This document shows positions 51,619 to 62,469 of a DNA stretch of 64,000 nucleotides, in pieces. Where the stretch lies: contig NC_023749.2 in assembly GCF_000499845.2 (NCBI RefSeq), forward strand, positions 715,030-779,029, in the 5' to 3' direction. This stretch comes from Phaseolus vulgaris (taxonomy: Eukaryota > Streptophyta > Magnoliopsida > Fabales > Fabaceae). Below the pieces are notes generated by a model. That model was not told the origin of the DNA, made no database searches, and was given only the letters and a program-made list of their open reading frames with translations. Each line of letters begins with the position of its first letter. Positions within the stretch are counted from its first letter, which is position 1. Made by a program: the position numbers and the translations under genes.

Positions 51619-53433
51619 ATGAATGCCCCAGATCGTTATGAACGTTTCGTCGTACCTGAAGGCACCAAAAAGTAACTAATCCTTCTCTTCCTTCCCTTCA
51701 TTCACACTTTCTGATTCTCATTTCTTCACTCAATTTTCTTCATAGGGTCTCTTACGAGAGGGACACCAAGATCATCAATGCCGCTTCCTTCACCATCGAG
51801 CGAGAGGAACACACCATTGGCAACATCCTCCGCATGTAATAAACAGCTTTCCCTTCACTCCTCATTTCAATTCAATCACCGCGAAACCCTAACTTTTCTT
51901 TGTTGTTGTTGTTGACGATGAATTGATGTTCAGGCAACTCCACAGAGACCCTAACGTGTTATTTGCTGGATACAAGCTTCCCCATCCTCTTCAGTACAAA
52001 ATTATTATCAGGGTGAGATAACGAATTCTCTTGTCATCGTTTAGCTTCAATTTTATTCTTTCTTTTGGAAAGTTTCGCAAGTTAGATTTCAGTTATAAGC
52101 TATTTGGACCAGATGTAGTGTAAGGGCAAAGAATAAGAAGACGCAAATTCTAGTTTAGTTGGAAATGAGGATGCACTGTGTTGTTGTGTTATGTTAGAAT
52201 TTGAATAGAGAACTCGTCTAAATAAACTGAACTGATGTAGTATAAACCTAAGAGGAAGATATATGACACTGGGTGTGAATATGGTGGAACTCTGGTATGG
52301 CTTGGAACATGGAGACACGAAATTTTTTAATGATCATAATTCACAGCATTGCTATGGTACAGAGAACTAAAATGAAAATTGGGGTTGCTGGAGAGAATTT
52401 ATATTTTAAAAGGAGCATGACTTATTGTACACTTGATAAAATGTTAAAAATAAAAATTTATCTAATTAGAGCATGCAATTAAAAATATAAGCATGCAATT
52501 AAAAATAATCAGATTGTGTATGCAGTGTCGGACAAAGATTGTTTACGACCTAACATGTTTATTGTTTGGAGGTGGCTTTGGTTCATGGTTTTAGATCCAT
52601 TTGGTTGCCTCCATCTTGCTCTATTTTAATATTTTGATATGAAGGTATTATAGTTTCTTATTTTCCAAGAACTGGGGAGTTCCCATTTTTTTTATGTGAA
52701 GTGATAGTTATTGAGCATTATTTGTTTTGTTGCTTTTGTTGCAGATACATACTACTAGCCAGTCTTCGCCAATGCAGGCATATAACCAGTCTATTAATGA
52801 TCTGGACAGGGAACTTGATCATCTGAAGAATGCCTTTGAGGTAATTTTTGTTCTTCTTACTGTGCATTATATCCAAATTCTATGACCTTTTACTCAGGAA
52901 CTCTTTTAACTGTTCAACAGACTCGGCCATTGCGACCACACCATTGTTTTACATGGGTCTCACTTCAATTTTCTTATCTAACCTAGAAAGTATTTGTAGA
53001 TTTTTGAAGTTAAACTTGGATCATCTGTCTCTTTGGTGTCTCCAATGCTTACTTTGGACCTATCGATAAATTGGAGACTGACTTAGGTTTAGGGTTTAGA
53101 AATATGTATATCTAATTAAGGACATCTATGCCACATGTGGGACTCAGACATAGATTTTGCTTAATCTGGGAATGCAAACCTCTTCAATGTCAGATAATTA
53201 CCAATTAGCTTTATGGGGTGACCTAATAGCTTACTTCAAACATCATTTATATCATTCTAGACCGTGGAATATTGGATATAGTTTTAGTGAGCAACAGTAC
53301 TTCTTAAAAATGATTGTAGTAGTATAAATGGATTGTATTCAGTATTCTTATTTGCTTTTTTCTTGGGCCGGTAGTAACATGTTCAAAAAAATTATTTCAG
53401 GCAGAGATGTTGAAGTTTTCAAGGGACTATTGA
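51619..53433 (+). CDS. NRPB11: DNA-directed RNA polymerase subunit RPB11 (116 aa, 5 exons)
   Basis: Exons: 51619-51671, 51746-51835, 51934-52012, 52745-52840, 53401-53433 (351 nt, phases consistent). The protein begins [20 protein letters not shown]. It contains the alpha-like dimerisation domain ([20 protein letters not shown], then [20 protein letters not shown]) and ends in an amphipathic helix ([20 protein letters not shown]) with the short tail FSRDY. RPB11 pairs with RPB3 as the eukaryotic counterpart of the bacterial alpha dimer in RNA polymerase II. In plants the same subunit is shared with Pol IV and Pol V. The length equals that of the Arabidopsis protein (At3g52090, from memory). 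The leader is GA-rich, and a MITE-like element lies just upstream. Confidence 0.97.
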
Positions 53434-53745
53434 TCGGAGGGTGTCACGTTACATGCCCTAGCAGATATTTTTGAAATAGTGAATCACTTATGCTAAATGG
53501 AATTTAAATGGGCTGTTTTGAGCATTTTGGGAGATTTGTTATATATGGTTATGTCGAAGAAATTTTAATATTTGTAAACAGTTACTTTATGCTAGTTATG
53601 TCAAAAATTGGTAGTAAATAGCTGTATGGATGATATATACAATGGACTTGGTGCGGAATTATTTACTGTGCCAAATATATTCTGCTGAGGACTTTCCGTG
53701 ACGATTGATCACTTATATTGGTAAAGATTATATAGTGATGATTAA

Positions 53746-53808
<63 letters not shown>

Positions 53809-54425
53809 GTAAATGATAAAGAAAATTTTCACACAAAATGACCTCAAATAAAAAATACACTCCTGCTGCCACCATCAAGCTGTTTGGCAATGCCTCACTT
53901 CGTGTAAAAAATGCTTGCTTGCTACACTAAATTTCAGCTGCTGCTTCCGAATTGTCTACCGAATGAATAGCAAAATGACTCATTAACCTGTGACAGAAAT
54001 AGCGATGGAGTTTCCGGTTGTGACTGAATTGTGAATTTTGATTTTCTTTACCACTTTGATGGAATGAGTTGGAGATAGATAGTTATGTGAGAAATCATTA
54101 GTAAATTTCTGTATGATGTTTATACATAACGGACTTGGTATGCAATTATTTTCTGAGATATTCTTTTGTTGTCTTCCTCTTGTTGTAAAGTCTATTAAAG
54201 AATTCATATTTTTAGAAGCAAGTATGTTCTTGGATTTACCTATAATTTGTGGAATGCTTAGTACCCATGTTCTGAATGCAATTTTTATTGATTGTAACAT
54301 TCTGATTAAATCTATCAAATTGTACATTTATCTATACAATTTTCACAGTGGTTTCTACCAATTTTCTGTTTCTCCTATACAGTTTTATCTGTTCCTACAC
54401 TACCTATCCATTTACATCACATCTA
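53434..54425. other. Convergent 3' flanks of RPB11 and the CHX gene
   Basis: Contains both 3' UTRs and a long (TA)n run at 53751-53804. No additional gene is seen. Confidence 0.6.
53751..53804. repeat. (TA)n microsatellite
   Basis: Uninterrupted TA run of about 27 units. Confidence 0.95.
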
Positions 54426-57400
54426 CTACATGACAGTGAAGTCCTCATCAAGGCCATCTATTTCTCCTCTAATTTTGTGCTGTTGAATTATCAACACAGA
54501 CACTGACTTTGAGAAGTCTGGTCCTGAAAGAACATCCCCTATTGGTCCCAGTTCTGGACATTGTTGCCAATCATTCATACCCTTTGTCAATATGGAGTTT
54601 GCTCCACCTTCTCTTCCTACAATGACCAGTGAGTATTCCCCTTCAAATGATTTAAGAGTAGAGAAAGTCTCTGATGCATTTGCAAGATGCTTCTCCAAAT
54701 ACGCAATGCGTCCTCCAACTATATGCTGTTCATAGAACTGTGCAAAACATTCATCGTCTAGTCCCATTTCCTCCTCCTTTTCTGGGAGGCTCACCCTATA
54801 AGCCGCAAGTCTTGTAGATTCTGCACTGGTATCTACCAGGAATCTTATCACTGTCACTTTCACTCCCTGATGCCATGCCACACGACCAGCATAACAAAGT
54901 GCCTCTCTATCATCTTTTCCTCCAATGAATATTGCTGCTACTTTAACTGATGCCTCAGCCCTTGATATTTTCTCAAGGGATCCAAAACCTCTGTTCACTA
55001 GAATTCCCACCGAGCAAGGAGAATTCTTCAATAACTGTTTAACAAAATGTCTATTAGTGCACAAACTACAAGCTCTCTGAGCTAATATAAACAAAGTATT
55101 AATTTTCCCTGACATTACCTTTCGAAAAATGATATTTTTTGACAATTTTTGGAGTTTTTATTTGTGATGGTTTATAAATAAATATATATAATAAAAAGTA
55201 AATTTGTAATTAAATGATATTAAAAAAGAACAATGAGATATTGATAACCTGCTCCACTATGCAACTTCTAATTCATGATATAAAAAAATGTATTTTTATC
55301 ATTTCATACAAAATTTAAAATTTTAGGCAAAGAAACATGGTTGTATACTGGAGTAAGGTTGTCACTGTATCATTTTCTTATGAAATATGAAAAAGAACAA
55401 AGATATATTGACAATCTGATCCACTATACAACCTCCATTTGATGATATAAAAAAATGATATTTTTGTCATTTCATACAAAATTGAAATTTTAGGCATAGA
55501 AGTAAGGTTGTATAGTGTAGCAAGGTTGTCAATGTATCATTTTTCTGTGTAAAAATAATAATATTGAAAGTTGTAATGTAGTTGTATAAAAAGATGTATC
55601 ATTACCCTTACCTTTCGGTTCACATATCTGAAGCCAGGATTTCCAGCATCCAATTTTCCATCCTGACGCTGGGTCCTGTGGAATGGAAGTATAATGAGGG
55701 CAATCATCAAGTCCTCTGCTAAAACACAGATGTTCTGTGCCATGTTATGGATTGTTGACAGTGCCATTGTTCTTTTGAGAGTGATACCATCGCCATCGTT
55801 ATCTACATAGGCTTGAAACGAGTTGGTTATTTGCTCTCTCATCTCTATCACGGCTTTGTCTTTTATAGTACTAGTTTGTACTCCTTCACCACTCTCCATT
55901 GTTGCTGCTATATGTTCAGTTAATTCAATAATTTCTGCCACATATATCTGAATGCCAGGGTCTGATATCCCTCTTGAGATCTCCATGAAGTTGATGGAAG
56001 CAGGAACATTCTCGAGTCCGTGAAGGCACAAGAATATTCTTAGCTCACTTGATGGCTGCAGCAATTGGAGGGCGTTGGTGTGAGTAGGTGCCCTTTTTCT
56101 GGCACGTTTGATGATATGTCCCACAACTATTGGGGCATGCACCACTGTGAAAAATAGTGTTACCACCGACGTAATGCCCGTGGAGGAAGAATCGGTGTGG
56201 TTACAGTTCAGCTGGTAATACAGGAGAATCATAATCAAGTCACGAGATGATCTTCATTGCTAAACATGATTTCTGTTAAAATTATGAAAAAAATGGAGTT
56301 GCATTGTAAATCAAGGATGCAGATGGAGTTGCATTGTCATACTTTTCAGTTAAAAACGTTTCACTTTTGATATCTTAACCAGTGTCATGCATAGCTTTGT
56401 TGAATGGTTTATGTTGTCATTTTATTTTTTTCCGAATAAAAAAGAAAAAAAAACACCTTTTCCTAACCAATAATAATACATTGAAACCAATAATAAGAAA
56501 AGAAAACGTCTTTTCCTAACAATAATAATACATTGAAACCAATAATAATCCATTCACAACCTCGTCTATAACCTATAATTCATGATAACCTATAATTATA
56601 AAGAAATAATATTCTCGTCATTTCACAAAATAAAAACCCTATAATTCATGATATGAAGAAATGGTATTCTCATCATTTCAAAAAAAAAAAAACAACCTAT
56701 AATTCATGATATGAAGAAATGGTATTCTCGTCATTTCACACAAAAAAAAAATCTTTAATTCATAATATGAAGAAATGGTATTCTCGTTATTTCACAAAAA
56801 AAAAAATGAAACTGTAGACTAGTACGTTATCAATATATCACGAAAGAAAAATGATACATTGACAACTTCGTATACAACCTATAATTCATGATATGAAGAA
56901 ATGGTATTTTTGTCATTTCACTCACAAAAGAATGAGACTGAGACCCGTACAAGTTGTCAATATATAACGAAAAAAAAATGATACATTGACAACCCGTATA
57001 CAACCTATAATTCATGATATGAAGAAATGATATTTTCGTCATTTCACACACAAAAGAATGAGACTGTAGACTAGTACAAGATGTCAATATATCACGAAAG
57101 AAAAATGATACATCGACAACCTCATATACAACCTATAATTCATGTTATTAAAAAATGGTATTCTCGTCATTTCACACAAAAGAATGAGACTGGAGACCAG
57201 TACAAGTTCTCAATATATCACGAAAGAAAAATGATACATTGACAACCTTGTTTCAGTATACAAAGTTGTTTCTTTGCGTAAAATTTCAAAATTTATATGA
57301 AACAACAAAAATACTCTTTTTTATATCATCAATTAGAGGTTGGATAATATAGCATAGTGTCATTATATCATTGTTATGGCATGCATGGATCATGCAATGC

Positions 57401-58997
57401 AATATGCAAGTAATAGGCAATGAGGAAAATACTTGCCGCTTTCATTGCCATGTAGATTTGAAAATGGCCCTTGGTGACGAGGAGCAATCCGATCAAAACA
57501 GACTCCTGCCAGTGAAAGTCAAGCATAGCCCCAGAAATAAGCGTCCCAATAACTTTCCCTGACACCACTATGAAAACCGGCACAATAAGCCTTATCCAAG
57601 TTACAGGGTCTAGAGGTTTCAGCTTCGTGATATCAGCACAATACCCCACCCACAAGAAGAAGATCGGGAAGAAGATCGTCGTCAACAGATAGTTGATTTT
57701 GCTGATAATCCATTTCGAAACTCTTCCCTCTCTCGGAAGACAAATCCCTGTCATGAACGCACTCAGAACCGGACTATAGTCGTACATCGTTGATGGGAAA
57801 CAAATCATCGCCATGAATGCAACTGACAGCACCAGATGAGAACCTTTCATGGGTTTCCCTTCAGGATTCTCGTTGTTCACCCATTCCATGAAAATCGGCG
57901 ACACCGCCGCCGTGAACACCGTCTGCACCACCACCGCAACGCACATCATTATGGTGCTCTTCACCGTCCTCAAACTCTGGTGCGCGATGCAGTATATATC
58001 GTTCGGCATGAAAATGTAGCAGAGCGAGAGAATCACCAAGCAGATCAAATCGGAGTGCATTCCCGCAGCGATCACAAGCTTTCCGATGTCCGATTTCCCT
58101 ATCTTCAGGCTCGTTATCACGCGGGTCAGAACCGGAGAAGCCGAACTTGAGAGAAGCGCAGAGAGGGACATAGCAAACGCCAATCCGTTGTAGTGCGTGA
58201 AGAAACGTAGAAACGGAGTGAGTGAAAGAGATATCGCCATGGTGCTGAAAATGGCCCAATAAGCAACTTGGGCCTCCTTGTTGGGCCTTTTGAAGAGCGT
58301 GTAAGGATCCAACTCTATACCCAAAGCAAACATGTAACACATCATCCCAAAATCAATGATGAATCCAAATGTCTTGTTGAATTCTTCGTACAGTTTTCGT
58401 AAAAATGGAATGTTCCCCATCACTATCCCTACCTGCAATTCATCACAAACACACTATCAGAAACAACTTTTCGTTTTTTCTACGAAAAACGATACATTGA
58501 CAACCTTGTTCCAGTATACAACCCTTTTGTAAGACAAAAATATCATCAATTAGAGGTTGTATAGTGGAACAGGGTGTCAATATATTAGATGTTGTTGTGA
58601 CAACCTTGTTCCTGTATACAACCCTTTTGTAAGAAACGACAAAAATATCATCAATTAAAGGTTGTATAGTGGAGCAGGGTGTCGATGTTGTTGTGACGAC
58701 CTTGTTCCAGTATACAACCCTTTTTGTAAGAAACGACAAAAATACCTTTTGTTTATATGATCAATTAGAGGTTGTATAGTGGAGCAGGGTGTCAATATAT
58801 TAGATGTGGTTGTGAGGAAGCACAAGAAGCTATCTTACAACTACGTCGGAAGTAATACGAGGTTGTGAATAGGGCTTTAGAAGGAAATGTAAACCGTTGC
58901 ATGCAATCACCATGGCCATATACACCAGGAAATTTTTGCCTAACTGAAGAATGAGGTACCCTAGCTTTTCTGAGCATTGGGTTATCGCTATTGCCAT
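54426..58997 (-). CDS. CHX28: Cation/H+ antiporter of the CHX family, probably CHX28 (787 aa, 4 exons)
   Basis: Exons in transcript order: 58997-58839, 58432-57437, 56211-55612, 55034-54426 (2364 nt). The model is in phase throughout if intron 2 uses a GC donor (AAAGCG|GCAAGT). The start ATG at 58997 has an in-frame stop seven codons upstream. The N-terminal ~430 residues hold about twelve membrane segments of the Na+/H+ exchanger fold (FLVYMAMVIACNGLHFLL, FGMMCYMFALGIELDPYT, SASPVLTRVITSLKIG, LLLVTKGHFQIYMAMKA, TLFFTVVHAPIVVGHIIKRA). At the ion-binding motif it reads GMHSDLICL, keeping the Asp (about residue 181) where many CHX proteins have N-D. The C-terminal half is the cytosolic regulatory domain (PCSVGILVNRGFG, VAAIFIGGKDDREALCYAGR, VIVGREGG). 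CHX proteins exchange K+/Na+ for H+ on endomembranes or the plasma membrane. The CHX28 assignment rests on the neighbouring RPB11 and PHD genes (Arabidopsis At3g52080-At3g52100, from memory). All three introns are full of one repeat family. Confidence 0.88.
55165..55225. repeat. Copy of the 37.46 kb repeat unit
   Basis: TGTGATGGTTTATAAATAAA followed by TATATATAATAAAAA and AATTAAATGATATTAAAAAA matches the 85-bp units at 37459-37625. It directly abuts the first palindromic element of the last CHX intron. Confidence 0.7.
55231..55545. mobile_element. Two MITE-like palindromic elements in CHX intron 3
   Basis: Two ~147-bp copies (about 55231-55378 and 55399-55545) are of one family. Each starts GATATATTGACAATCTG-like and has a central TTTTTGTCATTTCATACAAA. 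Each ends AAGGTTGTCAATGTATCATT, the inverted complement of its start. They stand side by side in the same orientation. Confidence 0.85.
56583..57373. repeat. Tandem array of the same element family in CHX intron 2
   Basis: From 56583 to about 56808 there are four ~60-bp units (ATAATTCATGATATGAAGAA, TCGTCATTTCAC). From 56853 there are three ~127-bp units starting GATACATTGACAAC at 56853, 56980 and 57107. A fourth start at 57233 leads into a full-length element ending near 57373. The units share the left end and the GTCATTTCAC core with the complete elements at 55.2 and 60.6 kb. Confidence 0.85.
58491..58803. repeat. Three-copy ~100-bp array of the same element family in CHX intron 1
   Basis: Units starting GACAACCTTGTTCCAGTATA recur at 58498, 58599 and 58695, each ending in GGTTGTATAGTGGAACAGGG-like text that is the inverted complement of the start. 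Each unit is therefore a small palindrome, and the whole is a tandem array. Confidence 0.85.
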
Positions 58998-60147
58998 AGT
59001 TGATCCAAGCTTATGTTAATTATTATTATGTTCTTCTTATTATCTTTTTCCTTTTCTTTTGCTTACCGTTACGTAGCAGGTTCTTTCTCATGTTGGAGCA
59101 CGCGATTTTTCCTTCTCATTCTTCTTTTGTTCATTTTCATCATTTGTCGCCAATTTTTTCCCAATGTTTTTTTTTGGTAGAAGCGAGTGGTCGTGATTCA
59201 TGGCTCGTTTTCAGGAGACAATGCAGGAACTCTCTTCCCAGTATCAGACATATGTAGACACTGCACGATGATGTTCCTAAACCGAAAATAATGGATAAAT
59301 CACAAATCTTTTGTTAAATTTTCATCACTAATTATTTCTTCATGTTCCTATAATATAATAGAGTGAATACATATATTATAATTATGGATTTTTTCTTCGA
59401 ATTATTAATTAAACCTTTTAGATCTTGTTAGATTAAAGGCAACATAATTTTTGTATTAACACTTTTTTTTTTCAGAATATTACAAATTTGAAGAAAAGTA
59501 AATGTTAGAAATATAGATGAATTAATTATAAATTTATGTGATTTTTCTTCTTCACAAATTGTGTAACTTTTATGCTTTCTCTTCATAATTTAAACCTCTT
59601 GTTCTACACACTTTGTTGCCAATTAGTTTTTCAATAATTAATCTTATTTATAGTTATAAAAAATATTAATAGTATTTTAAGTTAGCAAATAATTTATGTA
59701 GATACGACAATCTATTACAATTAAGTTGGTCCTCTTGTTGAGTAAAATGGTGAAATTTATCTGAGGTTAATTGTTGCTGAGTAAAATAGTAAAATTTATC
59801 TTAGCTTAATTGATTTACGACAACTTTCATCCCTAATTATTTCTATATGTTTAAATGCCCCCATTCCTATAATATAGTAGAGTCTACATGTGAATACATA
59901 TTACCTACATATAATATAATTATGGATTTTTTCTTCAAAAGTAGTCCACGTGAGTACAAAATTAAAATTTATTGTATTTTTTAATTTCCACATATATCTT
60001 TTACAATTACGCAATTAAAAATTGAAATAAATATTTTTTTGAAATTTTTTCATATTTGAACAATTTATATTTTTTTAAGCAGAAACAATATTTTATAAAC
60101 AATTAAAATCACTTAATTAATATTTTTTTACCCTTTTAAATTCACTT

Positions 60148-60270
60148 CCTAATCTAAACAAAACATCAATAAACTTCCTAATCTAAACAAAACATCAATA
60201 ACATAAATAACATCCTAATCTAAACAAAACATCAATAACATCCTAATCTAAACAAAACATCAATAACATC
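60148..60270. repeat. Four-copy short tandem repeat, ~30 bp
   Basis: CCTAATCTAAACAAAACATC followed by AATAA occurs four times with short variable spacers. Confidence 0.9.
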
Positions 60271-60604
60271 AATGTGTTACATATCTTCCTGAAATTCACT
60301 TCTTAATCCAAACTAAACCGTAGCATTTTTTTTTTTACATGTTGACTGTTTATATAATTGATTTTCTTTTTCAATACAATTTTGATACTAAAAGTTATAA
60401 TTTTAATTGTGTTCATATTTATTATTCCACAAATTTAACATTACACCAACCTAAATTCGCATGATAGCTACTTGGCACTTTCTTTAGAAATTTCAAAGAA
60501 CTTAACGAGTTATAAAGATATATTTATAGATAAAAAAGACAGAACATTTTATTATATAAGAAGTATGTGGATTATATAAAAAGTGAAAGGCAATAGTATA
60601 AGAG

Positions 60605-60752
60605 TAATGATATATGGACAATTTACTCCACTATACAACTCTTCATTTATGATATAAAAAAAGATATTTTTGTCATTTCATACAAAAGTTAAAATTTTAG
60701 GTAAAGAAAGAGAGTTGTATACTAGAACAAAGTTGTCATTGTATCATTTTTC
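60605..60752. mobile_element. Full-length copy of the CHX-intron MITE-like element
   Basis: A ~148-bp element with imperfect ~38-bp terminal inverted repeats. The left end is AATGATATATGGACAATTTA; the right end is AAAGTTGTCATTGTATCATT. The interior has TTTTTGTCATTTCATACAAA, as in the copies at 55.2-55.5 kb. It lies outside the CHX gene, just downstream of the LRR fragment. Confidence 0.85.
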
Positions 60753-60832
60753 ATAGTATAATGACAGAAATAAGGTAAATATGACAATATCTATTTCAAG
60801 TTTACCTACCAAATGATATCATTTCAGTGTGG

Positions 60833-61921
60833 TTAAGAATATATATCTATCTTGAGCGACGAAGATGTGCGTTCTTCTTCCAAGAGTTTTTTTGCCAGTA
60901 TAGGACATGCCTCAATGCGAAGAAAAGTTAAGGAAGAAGGTAGAAGCGGCAAGGAGTGGAGTTTAGGACATGAATGAATCCTAATTGTTTCAAGTTTCTC
61001 GAGTTGGCTAAGGTCATCGCCCAAGGAGTGAAGTTCGGGACATGAGTAAATTTGAATTGTTGTAAGTGTTGCAGTGAGGTGCTTAAGCTCATTCTCCAGA
61101 CTCGAACATAACATGAATTTTGCAGCCAGAAACTCAATTTTAGTGGGCAGTGGAAGTATCTCTAGACCTGTGCATCCACCTTTCATATACAGAGAGTACA
61201 ATTCCAACTCCTGGGGAATACACGTTTCACATGGATCAATTTCAATTGCATCAAGTTTGGAAGGCAAATTGACATATGAGAAAAGGTCAAGCTTTGGACA
61301 TTTTAGTAATCCCAAGAAATAAAGATGTGGGTAAGAGTTTGGCACTTCAGTGAGATTGCTGCAACTTTTAAGACTCAGTGATTGAAGATTCGGAATGGTT
61401 AATCCTTTGTGGAGAACTGATTTTAGATTAGGGCACTCCTCAATTTCCAACGACTTGATAGCAGGAAGACATATGGGAGACGCTTCAGGCACTGAAACCG
61501 AAAGAGAAATCAGATTGGGACAGTTACTGAGACGGAGCATTACAAGGTTAGGAAACAAGTCCATAGGGAGGGTGGTGAGAGGAGTACACTTGTTTATGAT
61601 TAAGTGACGTAGGACTGTAAATTTCTGTGAAGGAGGAAACACGAAAGAGTAACCATTAACAATACTAAGGTATTCTAAGGAGTTTGGGTAGCGATTATTA
61701 CTAGTGAAAGATTTGAGAGAATAACAATCAGAAATACACAATTTTGAAATTCTTGAGACCTTGTGTAGTAACTCACTGGGAAAGTACTCCAAACCAAAAT
61801 TATTGATTCTAAGGGAATAAATGGGTTTTGTGCAAAACCTCAACCACTGACAACCTGTCCTTTGTGATATTTTATAACAAATACCAATCTTTTCCATTTT
61901 CATTGTTGCGATAGATTTCAT
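60833..61921 (-). pseudogene. NB-LRR resistance-gene LRR fragment (about 345 aa of leucine-rich repeats)
   Basis: An open frame on the minus strand encodes about a dozen irregular leucine-rich repeats (LRHLIINKCTPLTTLPMDLF, LVMLRLSNCPNLISLSVSV, LQSLSLKSCSNLTEVPNS, LETIRIHSCPKLHSLPLL). It ends RIEACPILAKKLLEEE, the style of the C-terminal LRRs of CC-NB-LRR immune receptors. No NB-ARC, P-loop or coiled-coil domain is present anywhere upstream within the window. The first ~25 residues (MKSIATMKMEKIGICYKISQ) do not look like LRR. It is most likely a truncated resistance-gene copy; a functional LRR-only protein is possible. Its 5' end overlaps the ORF at 61872-62276 in another frame. Confidence 0.7.
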
Positions 61922-62276
61922 TTATCTGAGCTTGGGACATAGGCATAGATTCTGAAAATGGATCTGAAGGAGGATGTGAACAGAGAGAATCAAATGGCAC
62001 TGACACGCTTTTAAGCAACACTGCAGCAGCCACGTTTCTCACGAAATAACGGTGATTTGTTAACCCTTCGCAGTTACTAGGCACGGTGGTGTTACTAGGC
62101 ATGGTGGTGACCGGAAGCAAGTGGTGATAAATTCGCGGCGGAGGTTCAGGGAATGATCGGGATCCGCCGGCTGTGGCGGTGGTGGTGCCGCCGCGTATGA
62201 ACCGCCGGAAACTGTCAGTGGATCTGAATAGTTTTCCAGAATGGTTGCTGCTTGAGCGGTTGTCTTGAAGCGTCAT
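61872..62276 (-). CDS. Hypothetical 134-aa protein, family not recognised
   Basis: ORF from ATG 62276 to a stop at 61872. It is Ser/Arg/Thr-rich at the start (GKLFRSTDSFRRFIRGG), Pro-rich (SFPEPPPRIYHHLLPV) and then mildly hydrophobic (RNVAAAVLLKSVSVPFDSL). GC content is higher than in the surroundings, which favours real coding. A leader with a plausible 91-bp intron (62413-62323, GAG|GTGATT ... AATGCAG) precedes it and contains an upstream ATG (MDLEFLCENLSHRSE). The last ~17 codons overlap the LRR fragment in a different frame. It may therefore be the first exon of a chimeric gene whose remaining exons were replaced by the LRR piece. Confidence 0.4.
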   Translation of the reverse strand: MTLQDNRSSSNHSGKLFRSTDSFRRFIRGGTTTATAGGSRSFPEPPPRIYHHLLPVTTMPSNTTVPSNCEGLTNHRYFVRNVAAAVLLKSVSVPFDSLCSHPPSDPFSESMPMSQAQINEIYRNNENGKDWYLL

Positions 62277-62469
62277 GCTGATCTTTGAGGTTCAGCAGTT
62301 ATAATTTTGAAGACGACGCAATCTGCATTCAAAACCCCAAAATCCGAACAAAATTGAAGAATGGTTAAATTAGTTTGAACAGAAAATTGAATCGTACAGA
62401 TACTTAAAATCACCTCGCTTCGATGAGAGAGATTTTCACAAAGAAACTCAAGATCCATTCTCCTAAAAA

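Larger units (their letters stand above)
58998..60832. other. CHX upstream region and AT-rich intergenic DNA
   Basis: The first few hundred bases should contain the CHX promoter. No other gene is seen. It holds a short repeat (60148-60270) and one palindromic element (60605-60752). Confidence 0.6.

Noticed and set aside
57431..57432. GT donor one base beyond the GCG codon in the CHX gene
   Set aside because: Gives a phase mismatch with the next exon and stops with each alternative acceptor examined.
57836..58340. 104-aa plus-strand and 159-aa minus-strand frames inside CHX exon 2
   Set aside because: Overlap the well-supported antiporter frame and show no independent domain.
55231..58803. 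CRISPR-like regularly spaced repeats
   Set aside because: Repeats lie in plant introns, units are palindromic transposon-like sequences and there are no unique spacers of constant length.
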